Below are positions 25,827-36,213 of a DNA stretch of 64,000 bases, piece after piece. Positions within the stretch are counted from its first letter, which is position 1. Each line of letters begins with the position of its first letter. The notes beneath the pieces were generated by a model. The model did not search any database and was not told the DNA's origin. It was given only the letters and a program-made list of their open reading frames with translations. The position numbers were made by a program, and so were the translations under genes. This DNA is from Phlebopus portentosus (taxonomy: Eukaryota; Basidiomycota; Agaricomycetes; Boletales; Boletinellaceae): contig JAYXKI010000008.1 of the NCBI GenBank assembly GCA_037892935.1, positions 1,178,001 to 1,242,000 of the forward strand, given 5' to 3'.

Positions 25827-28148
25827 ATGGACCCAGAGATACAGCAGGCACTGAAGATCGCTCTTGGCTCTGCGTTCATTGGTTTTGGGATTGCTACTAC
25901 GTGAGACTCCTTTCCCTTCTCAAAATCGGGCTTCGTCTCATGCTTCTTTGGGGCTTTCAGTCTCTATGGGATCACATGCCTCCAGATTTACTTGTACTAT
26001 CGCAACCATGCTAAGGATTCTTTCGGCGTCAAGCTAATGGTAAGTCATTCATTCTTTACTGGCTACATACGCTAACATACGATGGCCGTGAACCTCAGGT
26101 TGCGATCTTATGGTCAGTGAAATACATTCTGCGAACATAGCCAAATCTGACGATAAGCCATAAGGGTCCTTGATACATTGGGCACAATTGGTATCGCACA
26201 TACTTTGTACTCCTATTTGGTCCCAAATATAGGAAATCCGGATGTCGAGTTCGTCATTCCTTGGTATGGATCAATTCGTCAGCATTCCATGACTTGAGCT
26301 AACAAGATCACTTTTCTCCAGGAGCTATGCGGTCAGTTTGCAACAGTCACTCGAAGTTTATGCTTTACTGACAATATGGTGATCTACTTGCGGACAGAGT
26401 CAGAGTGAGACGGTAGTGAGTAATTGCTGTAGTTCCTCAAAGTCTCGTATCCCGATCCTCATGCCATAATCTCTACAGGACCTGATCACTCTAATAACGC
26501 AATGGTGTGCAACTCCGCCGTCGTGACATCCAGTCACCTGTACTAACTCATAGCTCCAGTTTCTTTGCTTGGCAAATATATAAAGGCGAGATTTTCTGAA
26601 GGGACTTGCCAGTTTATCGTTTCTGATTCCCGGTTCGTATGCAGTCGGGAAGAATGCTTTTGTCTCTTCAATAATAGTAAGGAAATCTCCAAGGCTTTTA
26701 CGTTTCGCGAGCTAACATACGCGATATACAGGTGATGTTGTCTATAGCAGCATGGGGTGCGTTAGCTCATTATTTGAACACTTTGATGCTTGATTCTGAC
26801 TGCTTTCGTAAACGCAGCTCTCGATATCGGTAAGCTGCGAGCTGGATCGGTGTCGGATTTCGCTAATCAAGCAATCGTGAACAGTCGTCGTTGTCAGCAT
26901 GTACATATTTGCTGTGCTGTGCAACATTTTGAGAAAAACTGATGATTGTGATCATCTAGGTTCCGAGATAACTCAGGGCTCACACTAGCAACTCCAGTGG
27001 CTCTGGTGAGCTCCGTCGTCCATTTCTCTCCTCATTTAGACTGATCATTCCGGAAATCGTCTCGTGTATCACAATGACAATAATAGATCACCGGAACATC
27101 AGTCCAGGGAATTGACGCGCTTTGTGATATCATTATCACAGCGAGCTTCGTTTATTACCTTCGTTCGTTCAGAAACGGGATAAAGCCGTAAGCATATTCG
27201 ATTCATCTGTGGACGAATCTGTACTAAACAATAACAACGCTTCCCAAAGAACGGAGAAGATCGTTGATAATTTGATTCTCTACGCCGTTAGCAGGGGATT
27301 CCTTACCGTGTGCGTGCTATATTCTGACGTTCTGCACTGGGTCAGGCGAGATACTGAACGCATGTATCTGTTTATCATCAGAGTGACGCAGATAGTCTTC
27401 GTGTCACTGGTAAGCAAGGCTTCCCTCAGTTGCACTTTGTTGTTAATAGCCGTTTGTCTCCCTGAAGGATGCTGGCCTGCCTGGGCAGTTATACTGGCTC
27501 CCATTTCAGCAAGCAGTTGGCAAACGTCCGTATTCCACTGTCTTGTTACCGTATTCATGCTGACCATTTCAAAACACCTTGAACTTGCTTTAGTCTACGT
27601 GAACTCTATCTTAGCATCGTCAGTCCCCTCTTCCATAATTGTCTTTACCGAACTGACCGACCACTATCTCACACATGCACAGATTAAACTCCCGAAGATC
27701 ATCAGAGAACAAGCCAACCTCCGTCGTCCAATTCACCGAGACAGTCTCACGAGGGACGACTCTGCCTTCTTCTGGACATACGCGGTCTTCCGTGCGTCTG
27801 TCTCCTCGGTTTTTCTCACTAGCACTTATCCTTTCCACGCGCGTGTATGTACATATGCGAATAGGGAACTGTGCACCCGATGTCATTCACCCCAAACGCT
27901 GACGCCGCCAAGTCGATGTTCAGCACCGAGTCGTACATGATGCGTACGACTATGGGCGGTGAGTCTGACGGAGAAGAGAGCCCCAGCTCACAGAGAGGCA
28001 CGGGTATAGGTACTGTTACGAACACGTCGGTAAGTAAGATTCGTGCATACATGCTTACTTATGTCTCAAGCCTGACTGTGCTCAGGATGTACAAATTGAA
28101 AAGCCGCACGGACTGGACGTGCCTTTGTTTGTTGGGCACGCGGTGTAA
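25827..28148 (+). CDS. DUF6534-type seven-helix membrane protein, copy 2 (long-tailed)
   Basis: Second, more diverged member of the fungal DUF6534 family. ATG at 25827 starts MDPEIQQALKIALGSAFIGFGIAT; the next exons read LYGITCLQIYLYYRNHAKDS, VAILW and VLDTLGTIGIAHTLYSYLVP, then many short exons between 26100 and 27180. Conserved family block: ALCDIIITASFVYYLRSFR, then KIVDNLILYAVSRGFLT, TQIVFVSL and YVNSILAS followed by LNSRRSSENKP. The tail contains MFSTESYMMRTTMGGESDG and ends VPLFVGHAV (TAA 28146-28148) after an intron at 28030-28085. It looks complete. It is single here, unlike the tandem copies at 43-57 kb, and converges on the TPR-CHAT gene. Exact boundaries of the middle exons were not all resolved. 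Confidence 0.75.
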
Positions 28149-28489
28149 ACCAAGAAGAAAACAAAACTCATGAGCAATGCTGAATGAAGACTCCTCGCAT
28201 ACTTTTTGTTTCATGCATGCCATGAATGTCATCCTGACACGATCTTAGACTTCCATTCGATTATCATAAACATTTTTTCCCTTTGGCTTCTCTTCATGAA
28301 TATAGAAAAATCCGATCTTGCGATGTTTTTTTTTGCATCTCTTGGCGCGCTTTTGTATATATGCAGACAGATCCATTTCTTGCCGCCAATAACCAACGAA
28401 GGTATCCTTAAAAGCAGACACCATGACATCCCAATCAGATTTTTAATACAGTCAGGCACCTATATGCACAAGGTTGACCCATCGCTCAG
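28149..28489. other. Short convergent intergenic
   Basis: About 340 bases of shared 3' flank. The part nearest 28490 is homologous to the 3' end of the second TPR-CHAT copy (about 36214-36245), showing that the duplication extends past the stop codon. Confidence 0.6.
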
Positions 28490-31400
28490 TCATAACCTTC
28501 CCGTATCTGGATCCTCGATCCCGTTTTCCCTCAGATTCAAAGCTGCTTGGCGAACAGCCTCAGCAGCCCTCTTGAATCTAATATCCCCCTCTCCTATCTC
28601 GCACATGAGATATCCGTAAACAGACCTAGCAAGGAATGGACCGTCGATGTCAAGCAGCTGCCACATCGTTCCAACCACACTTCGAAAGCCGCAAAACTGC
28701 ATACCCGCTGCTAGGTGGAGTGCTTCGTCCAATGCAAAGTTAGAACCTTGTTCAGCAGTATGGCAAGCTGAGAGAAATGCGAATTCTGCATTCGGAAGGT
28801 TGGCACGCGCGATGTCGAGTAAGGTAAGCCTGCCACCGGAAAGCTTGAGAAAGGAGTTGAAGGGCTCCTTAGCTAGACGACCGTGACATGCAAAATGCAC
28901 CCAATGCGTCACTTGAAGCAGCTTGAGTACTGCTTCTGGGGTTGCGCGATCACCAAGGAGCTGCTTGAAGCGGCGGATTCTAATTATGGCATCCCTTTCC
29001 TTCTTGGTCGAAGGAAGACTTGTGTCTCCAACAAAGAGCATCCTTTCACCTCCATTTTGTGCTCCAGATCGTGCATTGATGAGCGACGTGAGAGTTGGAG
29101 TGTAGGACGAGATGTAATCATCCAGGAGATACCTCATACTACCGTCTGCGCCTTGATATGGACCTGCGGCGTGAAATGGGAAGGCAGAGAGCACTGAGGT
29201 AGGACACCACCAGACACGCGTCCCTTCGTCGACTCCGAGTTCTTTGAGCTTGTGAACGACTTTGGATGTGACTCTCTCCCACAGCGTCTCCATTACTCGC
29301 AGAAGCACCTCATCATATTTTCTGGAACCTACTCCAGGCATTTGGCGAATCCGCACGAGCTCCTCACGGAGTTTTATTGCATCAGTATAAAAGTCTTTGT
29401 CCAGCGGAACGCCGACACATGGATCCTTCTCGCGTGCGAGGACGATGAGTGCATCGCATCTATACTCAGAGTGGTTTAGCACGATGACAGGTCCTTCTGA
29501 GGACGCCGGCTGTATAGCACTGAATGGAGAAGCCTTGAGAAAGTTTTCAAATCCAGGTATTCGACGTATATCGTTGATCATTGCGTCTTGCTCTTCCGAT
29601 AATCGTCGTATCTGCACCAATGACTCATCAATTGAGCGTTTTTCCAGAAACATACTGTGCCCAAGCGTCTCAAAGGCATTCGTACTTGAACCAGTCGTAC
29701 GTGATTCGGATAATGTTAAAAGAGCTTCTAGGCGATAGTTACAGACCCCAAATCTTTCGGCTAGCGTTTCATCCACTTCCGCAAGTTGCTCGAGTGGGGT
29801 CCGAAACCCGCGCATCTGTGACCAAAGCAAACTTCGGCCCTGCTCAAGAAGCTCGATCGCCAGGGTGAATTCACCTTTATCGATGGCATGCGAGGCAGCG
29901 TCTAGTGCAAGTGTCTGATAGAGATGATCACTACAGAGGAACTTGTGTTGCTCGGACAGAGTAGGTCTAATGATGAGCGCACGCTGAAGGAGGGACATCG
30001 CTGTTCTGTGCGCTTCAATTAGAGTGTCATGATCATGAGATCGAGCGATTGCCATCCATCTATGAACGGACCTTAGACGACTTGCAAAGCTCGAGAACGG
30101 GTGAGAGGCAGAAAGGATCAAAGAGTCTATGGATTCCTTCAAATCATCCGCACGCCCTTCTTTCTGAAAACGAATGCAGAGAAATATAGCAAGATTGTGC
30201 AGTGAGGAAGAATGATCCGGGTGGCCCTCCGGTCGAAGCTCAAGGGCAGCACGCCCCAAGGAAATGGCTTCCTCAAGATCCTCCGCCCTCCCTCCGTGCT
30301 GCAATCGCGATAGAATGGACGTCGCTAGATTACTCAGCGATGCAGCACGGTGCGGATGGCCCTCTGGCCGAAGCACTAGTGAGGAACGTTGTAGCGAAAT
30401 GGCTTCCTCAAGATCCTCTATCCTCTTGGTGTTCTCAAATCGAGTTCTGAAGGAGATCGCTAGATTTCCCAATGACACAGAACGATCCGGGTGGCCCTCC
30501 GGTCGAAGCTCCAGTGCAGCCCGCGCCAGAAATATGGATTCCTCAAGGTCTTTTATCCTGCCGTCGTGTTGAAAGCGCATTTGAAGGGACGATGCGATAC
30601 TGCTCAACGATAAGGATCGATCAGGGTGGCCCTCCGAGCGAAGTTCCAGCGCGGCGCGTTGTAACATGATGGCTTCCTCAAGATCCTCCATCCGTCCGGT
30701 GTATTCAAAGCGTGTCCTGAGTGAGCTCGCGAGATTGCCCAGAGACAAAGAACGAATCGAATGTCCATCCGGTCGAAGCTGTAGTGCAGCACGTTCAAGC
30801 ATGATGGCTTCGTCAAGGTCGGTCATCCTTCCGCCATGTTCAAAGCGTGTCCAAAGAAACACTGCGAGACTGCTCAATGACGCGCAACGATGCGGATGGC
30901 CCTCTGGTCGAAGTTCCAGTGCAGCACGTCCCAGAAGAATCGAATCCTCAAGATCCTCCATCCTTCCTCCGTGCTCGAAGCGCGTCGATAGGCAGTTCGC
31001 GAGATTTCCGATAGAAATAGAACGATCAGGGTGCCCCTCCGGCAGAAGCTCCAGTGCAGCACGTTGCAACGTAATAGCCTCCTCAAGGTTCATCATCCCT
31101 CCGCGTCGTCGAAAGCAAGTCGCGAGCGAGTTCGCAAGATTGCTCAATGTCATAGGATGGTCCGGGTGGCCCTTTGGTCGAAATTCCAGTGCTGCACGTT
31201 GAAGGGAAATGGATTCTTCAAGATCGCTCATCCTCCCAGTATGTTCAAAACGCCTCCTGAGCGAGTTCGCAAGATTTCCCAGTGACATAGAACGATCTGG
31301 ATGACCCTCCACTCGGAGTTCCAGTGCAGCACGTTCCAATGTGATGGCCTCTTCAAGGTCAGTCATCTTCCCTCCATACCTAAAGCGAGTCCTGAGCGAG

Positions 31401-32845
31401 ATCGCGAGATTGCCTAATGATATAGAACGGTCCGGGTGGCCCTCTGGTCGAAGGGCTAGCGAGGCACGATGCAGGGAGACGGCCTCTTCAAGGTCTACCC
31501 CCCTCCCGGAGTGTTCAAAGCGTGCCCAAAGGCACGTTGCGAGTTCGGCCGTCGACAAAGAACGACTCGGGTGACCCTCCCCGTGGAGCTCCAGTGCAAC
31601 ACGTTGTAGCGTAATAGCTTCTTCGAGGTCTGCAATCCTCCCACTGTATTCAAAGCGCGTTGCAAGGGACGCTGCGAGGCCACCCATAGATATAGAACGA
31701 TCCGGGTGGTCCTGTGGTCGAAGCTTTAATGCAGAACGTTGTAGGAGAATGGATTCCTCAAGATCGTCCATCCCCCCGCTGTGTTCAAAGCGGATCCTGA
31801 GCGAGTTCGCAAGACTTCCCAATGCCGAAGAACGACTTGAGTGGCCCTCCTCTCGGAGCTCGAGTGCGGCGCGTTGTAGCGAAATGGCTTCCTCAAGATC
31901 CGCCATCTTCCCTTCGTATTCAAAGCGTGTCGAAAGGGACGTCGCGAGATTGCCTAATGATATAGAACGATCCGGGTGGCCCTCCGATCGAAGCGCTAGC
32001 GAGGCATGTTGCAAGGAGATGGCTTCTTCAATGTCTGCCGTCCTCCCACCATGATTAAAGCGTGTCCAAAGGGAGGACCCAAGATTGTCCATTGACAGAG
32101 GACGATCCGAGTGGCCCTCAGGTCGAAGCTTCAGCGAGGCACGATGCAGCGTGATGGCTTCTTCAAGGTCCACCATCCTTCCGCTATGTTCAAAGCTCGT
32201 CCGAAGGCACGTCGCGAGATTTCCTAATGACCCAGAACGATCTGGATGACCTTCCGGTCGAAGCCTCAATGCAGCACGTTGCAACGTGATGGCTTCCTCA
32301 AGGTCCGCCATTCTCCCAAAGCGTTGAAAGTGCATATAGAGGGAGCTCGCGAGACTGCCTAATGACAAAGAACGACTTGGGTGCCCCTCCGGTCGAATTT
32401 CCAGTGCGGCACGGTTCAGTATTATTGCTCTTTCTAGATCGCCAATTTCTCCACATTGTCCGTACCTCTTGCAAAGGAGACGGGAAAGCTTATGTAATGC
32501 TGCATCGCGATCAGGATGATCATGGGGACAACAGTCAAGCGCAGCCTGTTGAAAACTGATAGCCGAGTCAAGGTCTTCACGATTTCCAAATTCCTTAAAC
32601 CGAGACAATGAAGAGTCAGCTTCGTGCGCGCAACGTCTCTGTCGTTCATCATTGGTAAGCAATTCAGTATCAACATGAGATCATTTGTGTTTAAGTACCG
32701 ATTGTAGGTTCGAGCGCTTAAGGGGCACCGACAAGTGTGTTGCCAGGTGGAACGCTCCGAGACTCAGTATGCCTATTATACCTGATATCCAGATAGTCCT
32801 GGCGATGGGGTTTGAATTAGAAAACCAGGACGAAGGAGCCATCAT
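28490..32845 (-). CDS. Membrane-anchored TPR-repeat CHAT (caspase-like) protein
   Basis: Predicted 1431 residues in two exons: 32699-32845 and 28490-32638 (intron 32639-32698). Exon 1 encodes an N-terminal hydrophobic segment (TIWISGIIGILSLGAFHLA) before a basic stop-transfer (PLKRS). The main exon has no ATG of its own at the right place, which supports the exon 1 start. Residues about 67-876 are 18 tandem 45-residue TPR-like repeats with a core like DLEEAI..QRAALELRPEGHPDRS. The C-terminal third is a CHAT domain with the His of HFACHG (about residue 1301) and the Cys of LSACHTAEQ (about 1341), the catalytic pair in this caspase-related clan. CHAT-TPR proteins act as proteases in some bacterial defence systems; a recognition or cell-death role here is inference. 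A decayed paralogue follows at 36214-39536. Confidence 0.88.
30158..32587 (-). repeat. 135-bp coding tandem repeats (18 TPR-like units)
   Basis: Eighteen consecutive 135-base units within the TPR-CHAT gene, each encoding 45 residues; the first is the most diverged. Units share long identical stretches at the DNA level (for example CCCTCCGGTCGAAG on the plus strand recurs), indicating recent unit duplication or gene conversion. A further partial unit follows the array. The array preserves the reading frame throughout. Confidence 0.92.
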
Positions 32846-32898
32846 GGTGACCGAGATGGTGGTAGTCGGAAGGAAAGAGAGAGGTGAGGCCGTTCTGC

Positions 32899-32906
32899 TT
32901 TATATA
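32899..32906 (-). promoter_or_regulatory. TATA box of TPR-CHAT gene
   Basis: TATATAAA on the minus strand about 54 bases upstream of the ATG at 32845, a spacing compatible with a core promoter and a short 5' UTR. It independently supports placing the start in exon 1. Confidence 0.55.
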
Positions 32907-33153
32907 TGTGATGGCCGGGTTGATGATGCCTCGCCTCGTGCGTATAATTTTAGGCCTTCTAGGGGCAGCTAGAAGTGTAAGCCCGATTAGGCGTGAGTCC
33001 TCATTCGGTATCCTACACATCACGCGAACACGCAATGATCCAAGAGTTAGAAAGAAGAAGTTTCCGTGTCCGGATTGATTGATTTCCATTGTACGTCGGT
33101 CTAGTACAAGTTCTCAAGAAGAAACTCACCAGCGATATACACGGACCTCTCGA

Positions 33154-35670
33154 TCAACTCCAAGCCTGCTGCGCGAAAACACCAAAAACCTCATCAGTCA
33201 ACAACTCACTATAACTCGCAACATCTCCTTCATAATAATTCTTCCCACTCCCTTCCTCGGTCTCCAAATCATTAAGAATCTCGAGCACGTCCGAGACGAT
33301 GAAGTCCACGAAGACGAGGTCAATTAGTGTGTCATCTGACATGGATGTGAGGTTTGACGATGATGCAGAGGGAAAGTCAGTTGAGGAGATGTATGCGGGT
33401 GAGGAATAGAATGGGAGTGGTATGTGAGGGGTGTCGTCGCCAATATCCGGGCAAGACTGAGATTCAAGAATTGTCGCTATGAGATTCAAAAAAGAGGAAG
33501 AAAGTAAGAAAGAACGTACATCTGAGGTGACATATCCCATCGTCAACGCGTCATCAGTCAAATTCCCATCGCGCCTCTGCAACTCCATCTCTCTAGCTTT
33601 CACATACATCTCCCCAAGCCACTTCTTATACACCATCTCCACCTCCCCCCTCCTATACAACTCCTCCCTCCACCTCTTCTCGCCTCTCCTCGCACCTCGC
33701 TTAATCTTGCTCACTTCCCCACCCTCCTCATTCAATAAACCCAGTACCTGCCTCGCAATTCCATAACTCACATTCCCCACGTACAAGAACGCGTCAGTAA
33801 ATGGCGAAGCCGTCAACTGGTCGTTCTTGGTGAATGGTCCCTTGAAGATATCGAATCTTTGCGAACCGCTGTTCGCTATAAAGAGCGCTGGTGGGGTAGT
33901 ACTGTCATCTCCCTGAGAAGAGCGAGTGTTGTTGATACCGAGTGCGACTGGGATGGCTTGAGAAACGAATAGCGTGAGCGAGGAGCCGTTACTTGGGTAT
34001 GGATCCCTGGTCAACACAAGATCCGACTCCTGTCAAGCATTTTCGGTTTCCTATGATTAGAACTCTATGTATTACTCACCGAGAGATGGTATAATCCTGC
34101 GGAGCGGTGCCATACGTGAAGTTCAAGTCAAATCGCACCGCGAGGTCTTCCAGTCCACGAGTAATGGACTGGCCGTACGAAGTGTCGAAGGTGTGGTTGT
34201 TCCGACCCGCGTGGAACTACAAATAATATAGTTAGGTAACGTGGCAAGTCAATATTGTCAGGACAGTAATATGAACAAAAATGTCTCAATACGAAAGGAG
34301 AAACGATATATTTGTACCTACCTCGTACGTGAGCCGGTTCGCGTCGAGGTACCGACGTGAGAACGTAAGGTTTTTATTCCTTGAAGACTCCCTTTTGTCG
34401 AAATCGACACCTGATTAGGTATCAATAACGGGCGGCTGTCATGAATTTGCAGTGATACTCACTCATCCAGCCTACAGAGATGATTATTAGATTGTCTGGG
34501 TAAGGAAGATAGAAATCAAATACAAGTACTACTCACCAACGGTCTCCATGTATCGTCCACTAGCAAGCGCCATCGAGCGCCCATCAAATTGAACTGCGTA
34601 AGATAGGAATAAAAATCAGTTTAAAAGCTCGATCATGAGTGACATTTTCAATACACGTAAAACTGCAAAAACGAACCACAATCTCGAACGTGGGCGTGTC
34701 CACCGAAGATCAGGATAGGCGTGGTAGGGTGGACGGCACGTACGGCGTTGAAGACGGTAGGCCAATTGTCCTCTGAGACTGGCATGTGTCCAACGAGGAG
34801 GAACAAATCTGGTTCTTCAGCGATCGCATCGGTAAACTATGTTACAGATGCACGTTGTTTTGATAAACCCAAAGGCAATCCAAGAAGGATCGCACATACC
34901 CATTGCTCCTTAACCATATCCTCCACGCGCTGTACAGTGGTACCGTCGTCGTTTCCTGTGAAATCAAAAAGGACACCAAGGCTCGTCACTCTTCTTCCTA
35001 GCCTCGTCTTGAATTTAACATGTCTTGAACCAACTGGCACGCTGATGTTCTGAGACGGATTGGAAGGGTCCGGGATGGTGATGTTGACGTTTGAAGAGAG
35101 ATACCGGCCATTCCAGTGCGGCACAAAGTCAGTGTACATGTCAAGCGTATTGTTATATATGTAAAGCTCGTGGTTCCCGATCGCGAGGAGGTCATATGGG
35201 AGTTGTTTGATGAACTGATTGGACTATACATACGGTAGAGTTTGCATTAGTCTCAGCAACAAAAAATGCGATATTCCTTCAGACGTGGAACTCACCTCAT
35301 GAGCATCCGTCCCACCGACAGGGAAGCCATCCGACAAGCCCGTCCCGTCATGTACATCACCGGAATCGATCAAAAGCAAATCAACGTCCTTCTTTAATGC
35401 GATCTCCTTCATATGCTGCACAAAATCGGCGAATTCTCCGAATGTACCGGAATAGTTAGGTTCTGGAGGTGATTGCTGTTGGTGTCCGAGTAGCCACCCG
35501 TGAGTGTCCGTGGTGTGTATGACGTTGAGCTCGCCCCATTGGAGAGGACGTGAGGGAGAGGAGATTAGCCAACGAGAGTCGCGTTTTGCATGCAGATGAG
35601 CATGGCCGTCACCGCAAGCAAGTACAAAAGACGCGAGAGCAGCAAGAACGAGTCCCAGGCGGACAACCAT
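33154..35670 (-). CDS. Secreted calcineurin-like phosphoesterase, copy 2
   Basis: Paralogue of the gene at 18204-20670 with the same nine-exon structure; 646 residues in frame. ATG at 35670 starts a signal peptide ([18 protein letters not shown]). Metal-binding motifs are intact: [27 protein letters not shown] and AIGNHELY, with a GGHAHV-type motif in exon 3. Introns: 35224-35295, 34837-34899, 34594-34676, 34472-34536, 34411-34462, 34217-34321, 34007-34079 and 33457-33519. The 9-base micro-exon is 34463-34471. Relative to copy 1 it lacks a short insert after the signal peptide and has four extra residues in exon 8. It sits between the intact and the decayed TPR-CHAT genes on the same strand, 308 bases from the former start. 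Likely a secreted or vacuolar phosphomonoesterase. Confidence 0.9.
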
Positions 35671-35729
35671 GACGAGCAAAACAAGACCCAAAAAGTCGGG
35701 CGTATGTTAATTCCGCTGAGCTTCCCTTC

Positions 35730-35735
35730 TTTATA
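35730..35735 (-). promoter_or_regulatory. TATA box of phosphoesterase copy 2
   Basis: TATAAA on the minus strand about 60 bases upstream of the ATG at 35670, similar in placement to the TATA box of the neighbouring TPR-CHAT gene. Confidence 0.45.
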
Positions 35736-36213
35736 TGTAAGTATTCCCATCCCATCAAAGCGATCAACACGAGATATTCCATTATATAACGCGCGCTGTC
35801 CCTGGGCTATACTATATGATTAGCGCGTAAATATAGAACAGATAACACAAATCCACATGGATGGGAAAGATAAACACGTTAGAACGCCGGATTTCGGTGA
35901 TAAAACGGTCACGTTTCTCAAAAGCATCATGTAAGCACATGATTTAAATAGTATTAAGAGCTGGCACCGAATATTCCAAGATAGCGAGTCTACATAGGAT
36001 GCGTAGTTCAGAAATTGGGTTGTTTTCAAGAAAGTCGGACGCACAGCAAAATAAATAAAATAGACTGATTTTCTCGGAATTTTCTTTGTGCATTTCGAAG
36101 TCAGCTCTGGATTATGAGCGTGAATGTGCTTCGAGTCAGACGGAGACCATGATAGGTTGTAATAAAGCATTGACGACATGCCACCTGTACAACTTGGATA
36201 CACTACAGTAAAG

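Noticed and set aside
30158..32587. Regular direct repeats resembling a CRISPR-like array
   Set aside because: The period is 135 bases with no unique spacers, and every unit is in frame and encodes a TPR-like repeat.
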